In this document: positions 1-14,500 of the stretch, one piece after another | How positions within the stretch are numbered: position 1 is the stretch's first letter | Layout: every line of letters begins with the position of its first letter | Source of the DNA: Marisa cornuarietis | Lineage: Eukaryota; Mollusca; Gastropoda; Architaenioglossa; Ampullariidae | Direction of reading: 5' to 3' | NCBI GenBank assembly: GCA_004794655.1 | Contig: SMMW01000013.1 | Location: forward strand, 2,316,001 to 2,380,000 | DNA length: 64,000 nt | The notes under the pieces: model-generated | Databases searched by the model: none | What the model was told of the DNA's origin: nothing | Seen by the model: the letters and a program-made list of their open reading frames with translations, nothing else | Program-made: the position numbers and the translations under genes

Positions 1-2191
1 CAACAGTATTTTTACCCACAAGCTGCTTGAGCCTCTGTTAGCCTTTAACCATTCTTGTGCTTTGATAAGGATTACCAGGTACAGGATGCTGTAAATATGC
101 ATCAATTTAGAAATCTGTCGTTATGAAATATGTTCCTGACAAAATTTAATTTGGATACCAACGCTTGAATCATTTAAATTAACTTCTCTATTAATATCAG
201 TACTTTATTAATTTCTTCAGTCAATTGTGTGATCCTGAAAAATGCTGCTGCCTGCTTACTGTAGGGAGTTTATTATTATTATTATTTTTGGTGCTTCCCT
301 TTCCTCCTTTTTAGGTAGAGATTCTGATTTTTAAAGAAAACATGAATGTGCACAGATAGAATACAGGTGACACTTATCATGATCAAAGGTTCTGATGTGA
401 AAATACCATGGGAAAATGTTTTGTTGTACATGTAATGGGTATTGATAAAGCAGTTCAGGAATTTATCAAAGTTGCTGCACAAGATAGAAGTTGAAGAAAA
501 AAGTACAATTAATCTTTGAAAATAAACATTACTTTTATTGGGGGTGTGAGGAAGTCTTACTGGCAAAATACTGAGAATGTCTTTTCTCTTTTGGGAAAAC
601 ATTTTCTCTAAAAGTAGAACTGCTGTCACAAAATTCAATGTCATTTAAACTAAAAACCCAAACACAACCAGTGGTTAAAACAATCTGAGACTGACAGGTC
701 TTTGTAACAAGCCTAAAAAAAAGTTGGCTAAAATCTAGACTTGAGAACCAAGTTAGAGGGATGGGGTGGGAAAGAATGCTGCAAATTTTTCAGTTTTCAA
801 TAAATTATGGAACCTGGTAGATGCTTTTGGCATACATGATAGAAGCACAAGTTATTTACCATGCAGCAGTTGCTAAATATCCACAAAGTTCTGTTGTTTT
901 TTTTAAATTTTGCATTCATGTCCTGTCTACTACCCCACCTTTTCCCCTGCCAACCCCAATTCCAGCATCAGATGTTTAAAAGAGAAATTAACCCATATTA
1001 AAGCAAGGTATTTTGGTATCCACACTGATGTCAACTTTAAACACTAGTTTGGAAAAAGTAGTCAAAATAAGACTGCCTTCAAAACGGTTCTGCAGACCAT
1101 TCTTGTACATTGTCTTATTGAATGGCATATAATAAATAGTTCATGGGGTTATACATGGCACACAGGCAACAGTTTACAAAGACCTATTAGACTACCAAAA
1201 TTTAAGACTGGAAAATATGCAGAAGTAAGACAACTTGTTAAGTTTCATGGGAAGTACTTCTAGACGAAGCTATTTTAAAATGTGCCAGAATACATCATCC
1301 TAGAGAGCCCTAATTTCAGAGCCTGAATATTTCTCTGCCAGCCTTAAGAACTGAAAGTTTGACCCTCCAAAATTAATCTGATTAAAAAAAAAAAAAAAAT
1401 CAATGCAGCGTACATTTTCCTGATATATGGGAACACAGAGAAACTATTTACTATCCCCTAATAAAGCATAGTAGCTAAGTTACTGAAAAGAATTGGAAAA
1501 AACCTTTTAATGTAACACAGCATGCTGCCATGTTAGGTAGTTTACAATCATTATCCTTAATCTGTGAAATCGATTTTGTTTTGAAGTGAAATGCCTTGTG
1601 TTTGTCAAGTAGAAGTGAAAGCTGGTTACAATTAAAAAAAAAATGCATATTATAAATGTACTATTTGGAATGCACCAACATTAAGTTTTAGAACACAGAT
1701 GATGAACTCTTAGTGTCAGTCATATATTCCTGAGAATAAATACAGCATTAGATTTCACCTGGAACTACTCTGGCCTTCCTTTCTCCTCCCTTGTATTCCA
1801 AAAACCTCGTGAGACCAAGATTTTGCACAGTATGCCAGTCCCAAAGCAAACATTACAAAAGAATTGAATACAATCAATCCTTTTAGCCATTCCGAAATAA
1901 AATGCTTTCCCAAGGACTAACAAGTTGAACAATTTTTACAGATATTCAAGATGCTGGGACTGAAGATAAAGAAAATAAAGTAGAAAATGATATTAAGATA
2001 CTAATACGAAAATTCTACCGAGGATGTCACAAATGTTTAGTTCTCATTACAATTTACACAAAAAATGGCCCTAACTGGAGGCACAAACATCTTCCCTCTG
2101 TATAAATGCTTCATCGTGTACCGCATTGTTTTTTTCCCCCTCCAAATTTCAGAAAATCCACTGTTGTGAAATACACTTTCAACTTTTTACA
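1..2191 (-). other. Probable boll 3' UTR and downstream sequence
   Basis: AT-rich sequence directly 3' of the boll TGA stop on the minus strand. No conserved reading frame or transposon was recognised. AATAAA-type signals on the minus strand (TTTATT on plus) occur near 204, 270 and 533, so the transcript could end around 500 or lower, but the cleavage site cannot be fixed from sequence. An A-run lies at 1384-1399. Confidence 0.45.
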
Positions 2192-2551
2192 TCAGTTACT
2201 TGCTGAATGACTCTGTAAAGTTGTGTATCTTATATATCCATCCCCGTCTCCAGTGTCACTGGGATTCAATATTTGGCCATTATACATTGTAGATGGAGTT
2301 GAACTTGACAGCATTACTCTCTGTACTTTATGTCCATGTTTAACAAGTATTGTTGGAGCAGTAAAAGCCCGTCTTGTCAAAGTATATGGTTTCTTATAGT
2401 TAGCTACTACTGCTGTGCCAGCTTTGGTGGATGGCGTTTGCATGGATATCACAGGAACCGTGGAGACAGAAGACTGCTCATTGGCGTTAACATCAGTGAC
2501 AGGGGTGTGCATGCGTGTAGCCAAAGATTGCTCCACGGGGATCACATTGCC
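2192..2551 (-). CDS. boll: boll last coding exon (C-terminal 119 codons and stop)
   Basis: The acceptor TTTTTCAG precedes GGCAATGTG at 2551, and reading starts in phase 0, matching the phase-0 end of the 8869-9045 exon. The exon encodes GNVIPVEQSLATRMH... and ends ...TTLQSHSASN with TGA at 2192-2194. The segment is Ser/Thr/Val-rich with no domain I recognise. Because it continues the open frame precisely, I treat it as the genuine C-terminus. An alternative 3' end elsewhere cannot be excluded. Confidence 0.82.
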   Translation of the reverse strand, partial: GNVIPVEQSLATRMHTPVTDVNANEQSSVSTVPVISMQTPSTKAGTAVVANYKKPYTLTRRAFTAPTILVKHGHKVQRVMLSSSTPSTMYNGQILNPSDTGDGDGYIRYTTLQSHSASN

Positions 2552-5500
2552 CTGAAAAATGTCCAAGGCCATAATACAATAAACAGATTTGGGACAGTTT
2601 TAAAAGAAAATCAAATAGGAATAGGCTATTTACTGGGGTTTTAGGTTTTGAAGTGGGGTGTGTGTCAAACAGTAGCAAGCATTTTATTTCCTTCTTCCAT
2701 TCTGCAACAAAGAGACCTTAATATTATGGGATGAAAATGTTTCGATTTTTAGGAGGGAAGGGTGCAAGCGAGAGGACAACCCAAAACAAGAACAAACCAA
2801 CCTCCAAACTCGTTAAAAATGGTGGTGAAATGACAGCTTGTCACCTGACCTTTTTAAAACATTTTTTTTTTTAAAAAAAACCTTGGCACCCATAAGAACA
2901 TCTAATTATTTAAATACATTTTATTTTTTTTAAAAAGGCAAAGCCCTCAAGATTCATGTCCCATATTATCTGCTTGCTTATTGCATAACCTTTGCTAAAT
3001 TTTGTTTTATAAATAAAGCCTTTAGTTAAATGCATTATTCCTGATGTCACCATAGTGCCATATTTTTTCTTCTAAGCTTCATCAATAGTTACTTTGTTAA
3101 TGGCAGATGAACATCATGGTCATGCTCGAACATGAAATTGTGGAAGACATCCTCTATTATTAGGAGAGCAGAGAGCTCAATTCAAGCAAGGCCATTTACC
3201 ATCTTCCTGAAAACTACAATTAAAAAATTTAGATTGAGACCAAGAATTTTTTTAAGACTAACAAATTTTTTTTAAAAGAGAAAACAGGTAGTGATAGCCT
3301 TCTGACAAGATGTGTTTCCATCCACACAGTATCCCTCTGGATGTTAGACCACGATACCATTAGATTTATAACACATTACAAGATTTGTTTTTGAAGTAGA
3401 AAATTAGAAACTGTCAAAAAAAAAAAAAAAATACTACTACGGAGCACACTAGTTCATGCAACATGCAGCTCCCATGCAGGTACAAAACCCAAACATCGTC
3501 TTCCAAGACTAGCATGTTTACCTTTAACATTTAAATCAGATATTTATCATTATGGAGAAAGTGTAAGAGTATGCAGTGAGAAATCCCAACCCTCCTTTGC
3601 TGTGAATATAAAATTTAAAGCAGAATCAACAGTTCTGTCACTGGACTCCTAACATCTGATAATTCTTCTAGATTTTAGAAAAATAGTACTTCTGGGGTTG
3701 CTCAAGAAAGTACAGTTTTCCTTCACAAAGTAAAAATTTCAAGTTTGTTAACTTAAAAAAAAACATGCAATGATTGCAGACAGTAGTACTTTGTGTTCTC
3801 TGTTAATAAGCAATTTAAAAGAACCGTGAGCATAAACTGAGAAAATTGGTTTGTCAGTAACTTACACTAAATTCCTTTGCATCTTTTAGGAGGACATCAA
3901 ATATATCACTTCCTGCAGTAACAGGAAAATTAAGCAAGCATTTAGAAGCCAGAAGGAAGATAGAGTATGCATAAAAACTTAACCAACATGTTAAAACACT
4001 GGTAAAAAAAAAAACAAAAAACAACATAAGTCTATGTTAGAATCTGTTTCAAAAAGCCTACAACAGGAAACAGTAGTTCTAAAGAATCTTGGTTACACCG
4101 TGAGTGAACCACCATTTTGGAGAAAAGTGGAGTAGTAAAGGGCCAAGGAGACATTTTTTGAAAGAATGGGTTCTGGTACTCTATATACTCCTGAAAGAGT
4201 AAAATGTGACTGATGCCTAAAACATTAAAATATTTACAAGAACAAGCCTAGGCAGATGTAAAATAGGCAGTTTTTACTGAAACTCAACCGTTTGATTGCA
4301 ATGTTAAGAGGTATTACCCTCCCTCCCCCTTCCTCCAAAAACAACCTCTAAGCATAGTCATGCAACACCGATTTGAAAGCAGTTTCAATGTTATGAAAAA
4401 TGAGTGTACCAATTGAACCTTCAGGATTACTGCCTCTTATTTAGTTTTTAAGGTCTGGAAATTTTTATTAAAAATATTTCAAATCTGATGATACCAAAAA
4501 ACCTGTTTTGCCATCTACGTTTGTTTGTGAATCTGGAATCTAATAACTTGTACCCTTGCATGGATGATGTACTGGCACAGAGCAGCTGGGACTCATTTCA
4601 TGGCTCCAACTTATCAACAGAGCGTCACTATTAATGCACAAGTAAAAAAAACAAAACAAATCCAGGTATGTTAAGCAGAGACAATTACATAGACTCCCAA
4701 TGGTTTATAAATAACCTTAAAACATCTTCAGGCAAAAAACAAGCTTACTGCAGGTGGGAAAGGCAGGCGTGTAATTGCTGCACATTTCATCTCAATGTGA
4801 AACCGATATTTCATAGTTTATGCACAGTATTATACACAAGGTTGAGCAATTTCCTAAAATGGAAGTAAACTCACCATACTACACAATTGTTTTTCATCCT
4901 CATTCTGATGAAAAAGAAAACCTTTAGGATCTTCATGTACACCTGAAATAGATGACTATTTAGGAAATTAAAATTCTCTTCTTAAAGTCTTATTACCCCA
5001 GTGGATTTTTTTGGTTAATTTTTGTGTGTGAGGATGAAACATCTTAAGTTTTCGTTGGTACTGAGTCAATTCTTTTTCATCAAGAACATTTTACAGATAA
5101 ATCTTCTGGACCATGAATAAAATTTACATATTTCCCCAACTATTTTAAGTACTTTTTGCAATTTTTCTGCACGGAATTTCTTGCTTTTAAAAATATAAAT
5201 ATGAAATAATCCGATCTTCCTAGGCAGTTCTCGATTATGATGTTTTTAAGGGTTTCCTTTAAAGGGATTTGTTTACAGTCCCTTCAAAAATTATGCCACG
5301 ACATAACCTTGTATACTCTTTTTTGCTGGGAAGGGACAGTGGTCGGGGTTGGTTTGTTATGTTTTTGAGAAATGTCATTTTCTGCAAAGTCCGGTTAACT
5401 GTCTATGCATCTTTTTCTAGCACTTAAATTAAAATGAGGGTGGGAGCACAAATTCCATTATTTAGACAAAAAGAAAAGGCAGCACACACATGAAGGCTTT

Positions 5501-8500
5501 GTTTACATGTGGGTAAAAAGGCAGAAGTAACGGAACCTCTCAATTCACAGCAAAATATTCAAATCTAAAACTAGTAACAATGCAACAAAGCTTCTGATGC
5601 AAATATGAAAGCATTGTTTCTGCTAGTGGCTGTTAAGACAATAAAAGTATTTGCACTGAAAATCCTTTAGACATAATCTGAAGATAATAAGACCAAAGAT
5701 TTAAGCAAAAAAAAAAAAACCAATTTACTGTATATTATGGGAGTTCCTCCCACCAACCCGTAACTATATGTAAGCAGAATAAAATACACTTTGCAATGCA
5801 CAACTCTACTTGTCATGCCTGTTATTTAACACTTTATCTTCTTGCTGTAACTTTCTTTTTTGGTTAAACGAATGTCATACACCAATATAAGTGGTAGGTG
5901 AGCAGCATGTACACTAGGATTGAAAATTTACATGTACAAAATTAACGTGACATCACGACTATTTTGTCTTTTCAAGAATTTCTAGGCAGGCAGAATGTTT
6001 CTATTTGTTGAATAGATAGTCAAATGACACCCCGATTTTGCCACATATCCCTTTAAATAATATTTTCAGAGCTATGCCTTTAAAAACCACAGACCATTTG
6101 ATCTTTGCTTGGCACTAAATTTACTTTCAACATTTATTATATTTCTATGCTGGCAGAAGCCCACAAAGTCTTTAAATGCCCCTAACATTTCTAGAAAGTA
6201 ATTTGTATATAAGAGCTTCTTTAGGGGAGTTGTTACCTAAAACAAAATTAGTAGCGAAACAAAACTTGGCACAATGCTAAACTATCAGTTTACTCATGAC
6301 TAAGCATGACACCAACCACACACATTACCCCAAATTATATAAAAAAGTTTTTTTTACAACACAAAAATGCCTGCTCTTTTGCAACCATTGTAACCTTCTG
6401 TTGCTGATGAGAAAATGCACTACCTGTCTCATAAATGTATGAACATAAATGCTGAAAGAACAGCATTTTCACAAAATAGAGCACACAACTGGAATGTGCT
6501 TCAAATCTACTAACAATCAACAAGACTAAATATCAAGTGCACAATCACTTTTTAAGGCATGGAATTTCACTCACTGGGAGAGGTGAAAATAGCTGATGTT
6601 AAATAAGAAAAACTGGCCTTTCATACTGAAAAGAAGCTATCACCAATAATTGCCCAAGAGGAATATTTACTCACGCCACATCAGTGGCCTCAACAAACAT
6701 GACAACATATGAAAACACTTATGTTAGCAGTTACATTATGCAATCACCTCTATGCCCGAGGGAAACTACTTAATGACTGCAGAAATGGCACTATGTGTAT
6801 ATGTGCATATAAAGGATGACAATGATAAAGTGGGTGTAAAGGAAAAAGGAAAGTGGGAGAGCAGGCCAAAAAATAGTAATAATAAAAAGTGAAGACTTGC
6901 AAGAACATTTGGTTAAGATCTGCCTAATTCACCCTTCCTTCTTTCTATACCTCCACCTACAAAGATGGTGGTAGGGATGTGTTACAGTGTTACCCTAAAT
7001 CCATTTCCCCACCCCCACAAAAATATTGTAGTTACATTCTACTGGTGCCACAGTAAAACCTCCCTATTAATGCTACAATACATGAAAATCGGGTTGTAGC
7101 AACCAGCCTACCTTCATTCCATGAAAAACTTGGTTATAATCTTATTTTTCATAACTATATGGCTTCTGCAAAATGTAATTAATGATGCACAATCAACTGA
7201 TGTGCACTGGTAAAGAAACATCAATATTCACAGGGCCTGGTCATTTCGACCATCAAATATCAGCCTGGTTATATCAATACACAGGCTAAGGAATGCCCAT
7301 GCAGCAACACCTATTTCATGTTAGCCTAATATCTGCATTTATATTTAAAAAGAACCTCCTAACCAAATAATGAATTTAAATATTATAAGAGAAAATACCT
7401 TTTATGTGCTACTCTGAGATTTACTCTCCAAATGTGCATTGCCAAGCAGCAGACATTTTTGTTTAATAAGATTGGTGTTGGGATGATGTATACTTGCCTT
7501 CCATGTTATACAATGAAAGAAATAATACACATGCATGTGAGGCAAATCCAACTATATGGCATCAATAAAACTTCATAAGAATGGAGAAAGCAGGAGGAGG
7601 AAATAACGATGAGGAACTGAGCAAGTGGGCACTTTGCAGACCTGAGCATACAACACGGTCGTGCCTGACTGAATCAACACTGTATCATTCAAAAAGGACT
7701 ATGGCAGTGCCCTTGTTTGCATGTTTTTGTGACCTGGCCAGGGATATTTAAAAAATTTTTAAAGGAAACCCTGTCAGTGTGAGGTGGAGACCCACTGTCA
7801 AATGACACATTCAACAAGCACTACCTCGAAGAAACCAGAGTTAAAATGTTGAGGGATTCAACACCTATACAAGAAAGTCATTCATGGTGACAAATTACTT
7901 TTTGTCAAGAAGGAACATTACAGGTGCGTTTGACAATAGTGAAGAGATTGCTACTGCACTATCCACGAGGCCAAATCAAATGCACAAGTGCAAACAAAGC
8001 ATTTTACTCTGCCTTTATATATACAAAATAGTTGTTCATTTTAACTCTATCAATAATGTTAAACATAAAATGGAATCAGAATTTTAACTGATTTCATAAA
8101 CAAAAGCTGAACAAACAGCAAAATAAATTCTAAATGTCACTAATCTAATAAAAGAGTGGTGCAGACGAACCACACAAAGCTTTTTTACCACCAATTCTCC
8201 CCTCCCTCCAAGGGGGGGTGGGGGGAATAGAAAGATATTTGACCTCACAACTTCAGCTTAGCAACACTAGGAATGAGGAAAATATATAAACCAATCACCT
8301 CTTTCTAATAATAATAAACAACACTGCTTTGTAGAATCCTCTGCTATGCACAAAAAAGACAAGAGGGAGGGTGAATTACTGCAGATACCACCATGCTTGC
8401 TCAGTCTTTAGTTCCATTTTTATAAGTACTTTAAATGACACTTGAAGAATGGGTACGAGAAATAAAATCTTTTGGTATAGATACCCCGACACTGTAAAGT

Positions 8501-11500
8501 GAAATGATTTTGTGAAAAGCATGCACATTTTTTGTGCATTCATGTAAGCTACACGTGATTTTTAAAAAATGTACACAATGAACTATTTTCCTTGGCTGGC
8601 ATTCTTTGATGTGGAGACAAAAAAAAACCCTACTAATATGGTTGCCAGTTAAAAAAAAAATTCTTAAAACAATTTCCATGTAGAAAATTGGCCAATATCA
8701 TAAAAGGTAAATTCTACATGTATACCATAAAGACTAGTGGTAAGTACTCCACTGGCTCAAGTCATTCATCTTAAATTTGTATTTTTCCATGCAGTCTGAT
8801 AGGATCATCATCACAATTCTAAAAATTGGTGTCAAGCTTGCTCAAAGAGTGTAATGACCTTGGATTACCTCAACCGGTGCTCCTTCAACAAAGGTAGGGT
8901 CCAGTTCAGCTGTCTGATACGCTTGTGGTGGAGGTGGCTGAGAATATATCAAATCTGGGCTAGCATGCATGGCTGCCCACACATAACCGGGGTTTCCTGC
9001 TAAAGCTTGTTGTCCAGTTGTCTGGGGAAATATTTGGTATGCAGACTGAACAACAAAACTTTCAACAGAGAATGCATAAAATAGCATGCCATAGTCTTTA
9101 AACTTAAGTTGATGTGAATAGAGTTCAGGCTGTTTTTTTCCTTGAAATATAAGAACAGGTATAGGTAGGGTACAACATAGGCTATGAGGACTCCTGGTAT
9201 ACTGCACAGTCAGCCAGCCAGCCTAGTGAATACAGAGTTTACAGGTCTGACCCCAACAAAAATAAAAACATTCTAAGGACCTAGAAAACTATTAGAAGGT
9301 CCACTCAAGGATGTTTTCATAACATGCAGCCCAAACTAACAGTCACTGATATTTATTACACATTAAGGAAAATAACCTATGGCTTAATTTCTTATCAGAG
9401 CAATTGTGAAAGACTCAGGACTTTCTTAATCCCTTTTGTGTATATCGTAACTTGGGGAACAGATCTGTTAGGCTCTCCTTTCAAGAATTTTCTTTAAAGT
9501 TGTGAAAAATGAATGCATTTAGGAAGGGAATGGTATGAACTGAAGATTTTGACTGTACAGTTTGTGGAAATACACTTCCTACAAAAGATCATTTCTATAT
9601 TTTTTCCCAAAATGTACAGAAAATCAAATTAGTAAAAATGAGCCAAATGCTTACTTGGGATCCCCATCGCCACTGTGCTTGTGGTGTTGTCCACTGAGGA
9701 GCAGCCTGCACATAACACCAAAAAAAGAAAAGAAAAGAAAAAAGAACAGAAAAGTAGCATTATAAACAAAGAAATGTGAATCAATGCTTCATAACAATTC
9801 TAGTTGTAAAATTAATGTGTAAGTTTTTCCAGCATACAGGTGTACTTTTAACTCATTCCGCACGCTTCGCCCTCATGGGTGTGATCACGTGACCTTCACC
9901 TGGACTGGATCGCACCCTATGGTGTGATGCACTTTTTAAGTTTTGTTACTCTTAAACATTAATTTTTTGGGAAGAAAAACTTAATAAATAAGATAGCTTA
10001 TTCATTTCTGAACAATTGTGTTTCTTAAAAATGTAGGAAGTTTAAACAGGAATTCGTTGCATTTTCCCATGCTACCTGTCTTTCTGTTTGGAAAATGGCT
10101 AGCAAATGCCTGGGAGTGAAATTTTGATTTACACAATATATACAGACATAAAGTACCAAACAAACATGTTTTATTAGAATATACATTAGAATTTAAATAT
10201 TACTATTTTCTTCTCCTTTGCGGTTGTTGAAGTACAAATCCATGTCAAATTGAGGGTACTTCGATAGTCAAAATGGCGCTTGACCAATGTTTACATGCTT
10301 TTCTTTCTTACAAACGAAAACTTTTGATGGCTGAATTTCAAGGGAAGGAATCATGGTGGACTATTTCCTAACGGTTTCAGTAGTTTCTTCCCTTCTGTAT
10401 TTATCCATTTATGCTTGTGAAAGCGGCTGTTTCACTGCGCGCGTTGTGGATGGGCTCATTATCATGGCATTTTCTGTTGGGAATACTATAAAAGTGTGTT
10501 TGCAAGCAAACACAAGAAAAGGCTGTTCCTTTTCTTTACATTTTGATCTCTCAATCAATTCGAATTGTTGTTTTACCTCTTTTAGCTAATTTTTTTTTAT
10601 TTTTTGAAAAGGGGTAAATACAGCTGTCCAAGGGGGTCAAACCACCGCTTAGCCTACGGTCAAGAGCGAGTTAAAGAAATTTGCTTGCTTGTTCATCGTT
10701 TCCCACTATGCAGAAACTTGCATAGATCAGGTAACAGTTCCAATCCACATAACAGAAAATTTGCCTAGCGGTCCTGAGAAAGTAATGATATGGTATCAAG
10801 AGTCAGAAAATGTAAAAACTGAATTTAAATTGAAGGTCTTATTACACATTTTCTACAAGGCCTTGCAACTTTAACTGAGTCTGAAAGCCCAGAACAATTT
10901 TAACTAGGATTCTGAAAACTGTGGAGATATATATATATATGCATGAACATCAACACACACAACTCTTGACCATTGCTTATAACAACTATATATTTAAAAT
11001 TAAATGTAAATCCAAAAAGTTAGGAACATAAACAAGCAACAATTACTCCACATCCCCCATCGTAATAACTAAATGTTCAAAATTAAGGGAAATGTTTGAC
11101 AGTTCCAAATGAATGTATACAGTAAGTTTCCTTTCTATAGTTTAACTATGTCCAGTCTATCTTGGGCTATGGATATGAGCAGGACACTGTTGTGCAGCTC
11201 CACTTTTGGCCATAATGGGAGGCTGCTGTGTAGCTCCACTCTGGGCTGGAAGATCTCCCACTGTCTCAGGCACTGGGCACTCTGCATCACTAACGTCATC
11301 TGCAAACATGTTGGGACCATCCGGCAACAAAATGGAAAACTCTTGTAGTGACACTGTTTGGGTGAGCTTGTGGATCACGCTTGACCAAATGATAGTTGCC
11401 TCTGCGTTCCTTGGGGTGTGGAGACTTTGTATGACCTTTCTCCCAGTGGTCTTACGATGTTGAGGTCTGACCCAAACCATCTGACCCAGTTTGAACTTTG

Positions 11501-14500
11501 GTGACTCTTTGCTACAATGTGCTTTGTCAAAGTTTTCCTTCTGTTTTGCCTTTAACTTTTTTCCTCTTCTGTGAAGTCCTGTTGATTCGGATTTATACAT
11601 TTGGACTTTATCATTGGGACTAAACTCCTCAGTCTTCCCATCAGAAGCTCTGCTGGACTTTTACAGCACTGAAGTGGTGTCGATCGCTAACTTAACATGG
11701 CCACATACGGGTCCTCGGCTTTCTTGAGCAGACCCTTGACAGTCTGTACAGCTCTCTTGGCCTCCCCATTTGCTTGCTGGTGATATGGTCTACTTGTATG
11801 CTTGAAGTTGTAGCGCTGGGCAAACTCAGAAAAATATCTCATGGATTCCATGACAAGAAAAGATGCCCCTGAGATGTTCAATGACTTTCAGAGATGTGGT
11901 GGATGTCAACAAGGCTACCTCAATGAACTTGTAATCATAGTCTACGACCAGTAGATAGTCTCTCTTTTGGAAGTCAAACAAACCCAATCCAACCCCTGCC
12001 ATGGGTAGTCATAAATAGGAGTTGGAAAGAATGGTTCTGGTGAACTTCATCTCTCTCTGGTGCAAACAGAGCATTTTTCTACAAGCCTTTCAATCCAAGT
12101 CGATAGCCCTAGCCATCATATAATGACTCACGAGCCAGTGCATGCGTCTTCACAAGCTCTTGATGCCCTACATGCAATCTGCGGAGCAGTTCTTCACGCA
12201 GCTTCTCTGGTATGATGACTCTTGTATTGTAAAGAACCAGGTTGTCCTCAAAACTGATATCAAAGCATGCTGACCAATATGGCTTAATAGATGCGTCTGC
12301 CGGACAAGTTCCAGGCCAACCTTGCTGACAGTATAGGATTAGTTTCTGACACACAATTTGAGCATATCGCTGTTTTGCTGCTGAAAATGATCTGGAGATG
12401 TAGAAAACAGGCTCTACTGTACCATCTTCCTGCTGTTCCATTAGGACTGCTCCCAATCCAAATGATGCATCAGCGGAGATTTTGGTCTTCCGATTAGGGC
12501 TGTTATGGGCTAGGACTGGTGCTGAACTCATTGTTTTTTTATGTCCTGAATTGCTTTCTCCTGCATGCTGTTCCAGGTCCAATCAGCGTCCTTCCAAGGG
12601 ATTGCTGATCTCAGGTTATAACCTGCAAACTAGGAGATGATTCACCATTCCCGTCAGACATCTCAAATCACCGACATTAGCTGGTTGGGGAAAATTCACT
12701 AACTTTGGCAGGATCAATCTAGATGCCCTGGCTGGAAACATTATGGCCAAGAAACTTCACTGATGCTTTTGAAAACTCACATTTCTCTGCATTCAGAGTC
12801 CACCCCGTCTCTTTGAGCTTAATGAGAACTCGTCTGAGTGTGCTATTGTGTTCAATTTGAGCCTTGGCACATACAAGGATGTCATCCTGGTCACACTACT
12901 CCAGGAACATCTGATAGTAGCATTGACATTATTCTCTGGAAAATTTTTGGGTCAGAGATGATTTCAGAAGGGAAGTTGTGTATAGGAGTATCTGCCAAAG
13001 GGTGTGATAAAAGTGGTGAAGTCCTGAGATTCAGGGTCAAGAGGGATTTGGTGAAACCCTTACAGTCCAACTTTTGTGAAAACCATAGCTCCTGTCAGTT
13101 GAGCGAGTAGCTGGTCTGTCGATGGGAGAGGGAAGTTCTTCCTCCTTACAGCCTCATTCAGCTTGGTGAAATCCACACTGAGTCGAATGTGACCTGATGA
13201 CTTTGGGACCACAACAATGGGGGGCACACCAGTCTGTAACACGGATGACAGGTTGGATAACTCCCATCCACTGCAAGTTCTCCAGCTCATCTTTTACTTC
13301 CGTATGTAGGGAAATTGCTAGCTTGTGTGGAGAGGCTACAACATAAGGGTGGGCTCCATCTTTCAGGTGGATTTGGTAAGACTGTTCTACTTGTCCTAGT
13401 TCAACAAAGAGCTGTGGAAATTCCGCACGCCGTTTGTGAATACCAACATGCACCAGGGATAAAACCTTTAGGTCAAAAATAGCAGGGCAACCCAGCAGTG
13501 GCTCCTCTAAACCTTGAATAACATATCTCCTGGACTATAGATTTATCTTTGTGTTCAAGTGTGGCAGCAAATTTCCCAATCACCGAGATCCGACTTCTGT
13601 TTGGTCCATATAGTTTCCTGTCTGCCGAACAAAGTACTACATTCTTAGGTACCATTATTTTAGGGATGACTGTCACATCTGCACCTGTTTCTAGTTTAAA
13701 GTTCATCCTTTCTCCGTTTACTTTCACATCTACTTTCCAAGGAGTGTAGGTAATTTCATCAACGTTGTTTCTAGACACCTACCTTCTACTGTTTCACAAC
13801 CCCCAACTTCTTCAACACTTGCTGACCGACAGCAGATAGCAAAGTGTCCAAATTTTGTCCATTTTCTACACTTTAGATTACGTGCTTCGCATTGGTCTCT
13901 GTTGCATGGTTCTCTCCTACATCAAGTACAATTTCGAGAAGACTGACGACACAGCTGATCTTAACTCTTCTTGTCTCGATATCTTTGATCCTGAACTAGC
14001 CATGGTAGGCTTCCTCGATTTGCTGGAATAATGCATCAGTGTTGCCGGACATGTAATTTACCTGTAACTGAGAAGTCTCATGCACCTTACAAGTATGGAC
14101 TGCTTTGTCCAGATCAAGCTCTCTCTGTTCCAGAAGTTTCTCATTAACTTTATCATCTCTGATGTCGATGACAAGACTGTCAAGGATCATTCTGTTCTCT
14201 TGCATATCAAAGTTGCATGACTTAGCCATCTTTCTAAGGACTGACACATAGTTTTCAATTGTTTCATCATCTCTGTTGCCTACTATGAAACTTAAATGTT
14301 TCATTCACTTTATGGGTGGAGCTTATACAAAACTCCTCAAACTTTTAAATAATCACAGTAATGTCTGTTCTGTCCTCTTCTGTTGGAAACGCAAGACATT
14401 CATAAATTTCTTGTGCATTTTCCTCCAGGCAGGCTAAAAAGACAGCAGTCTGGTATGCTTTATCTTCCTCGTCAAGGTGAGTTGCGATGGTATAATTTTT

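Noticed and set aside
282..644. 120-codon minus-strand frame near the left edge
   Set aside because: Low-complexity AT-rich translation with no motif. More likely part of the boll 3' UTR or downstream sequence.
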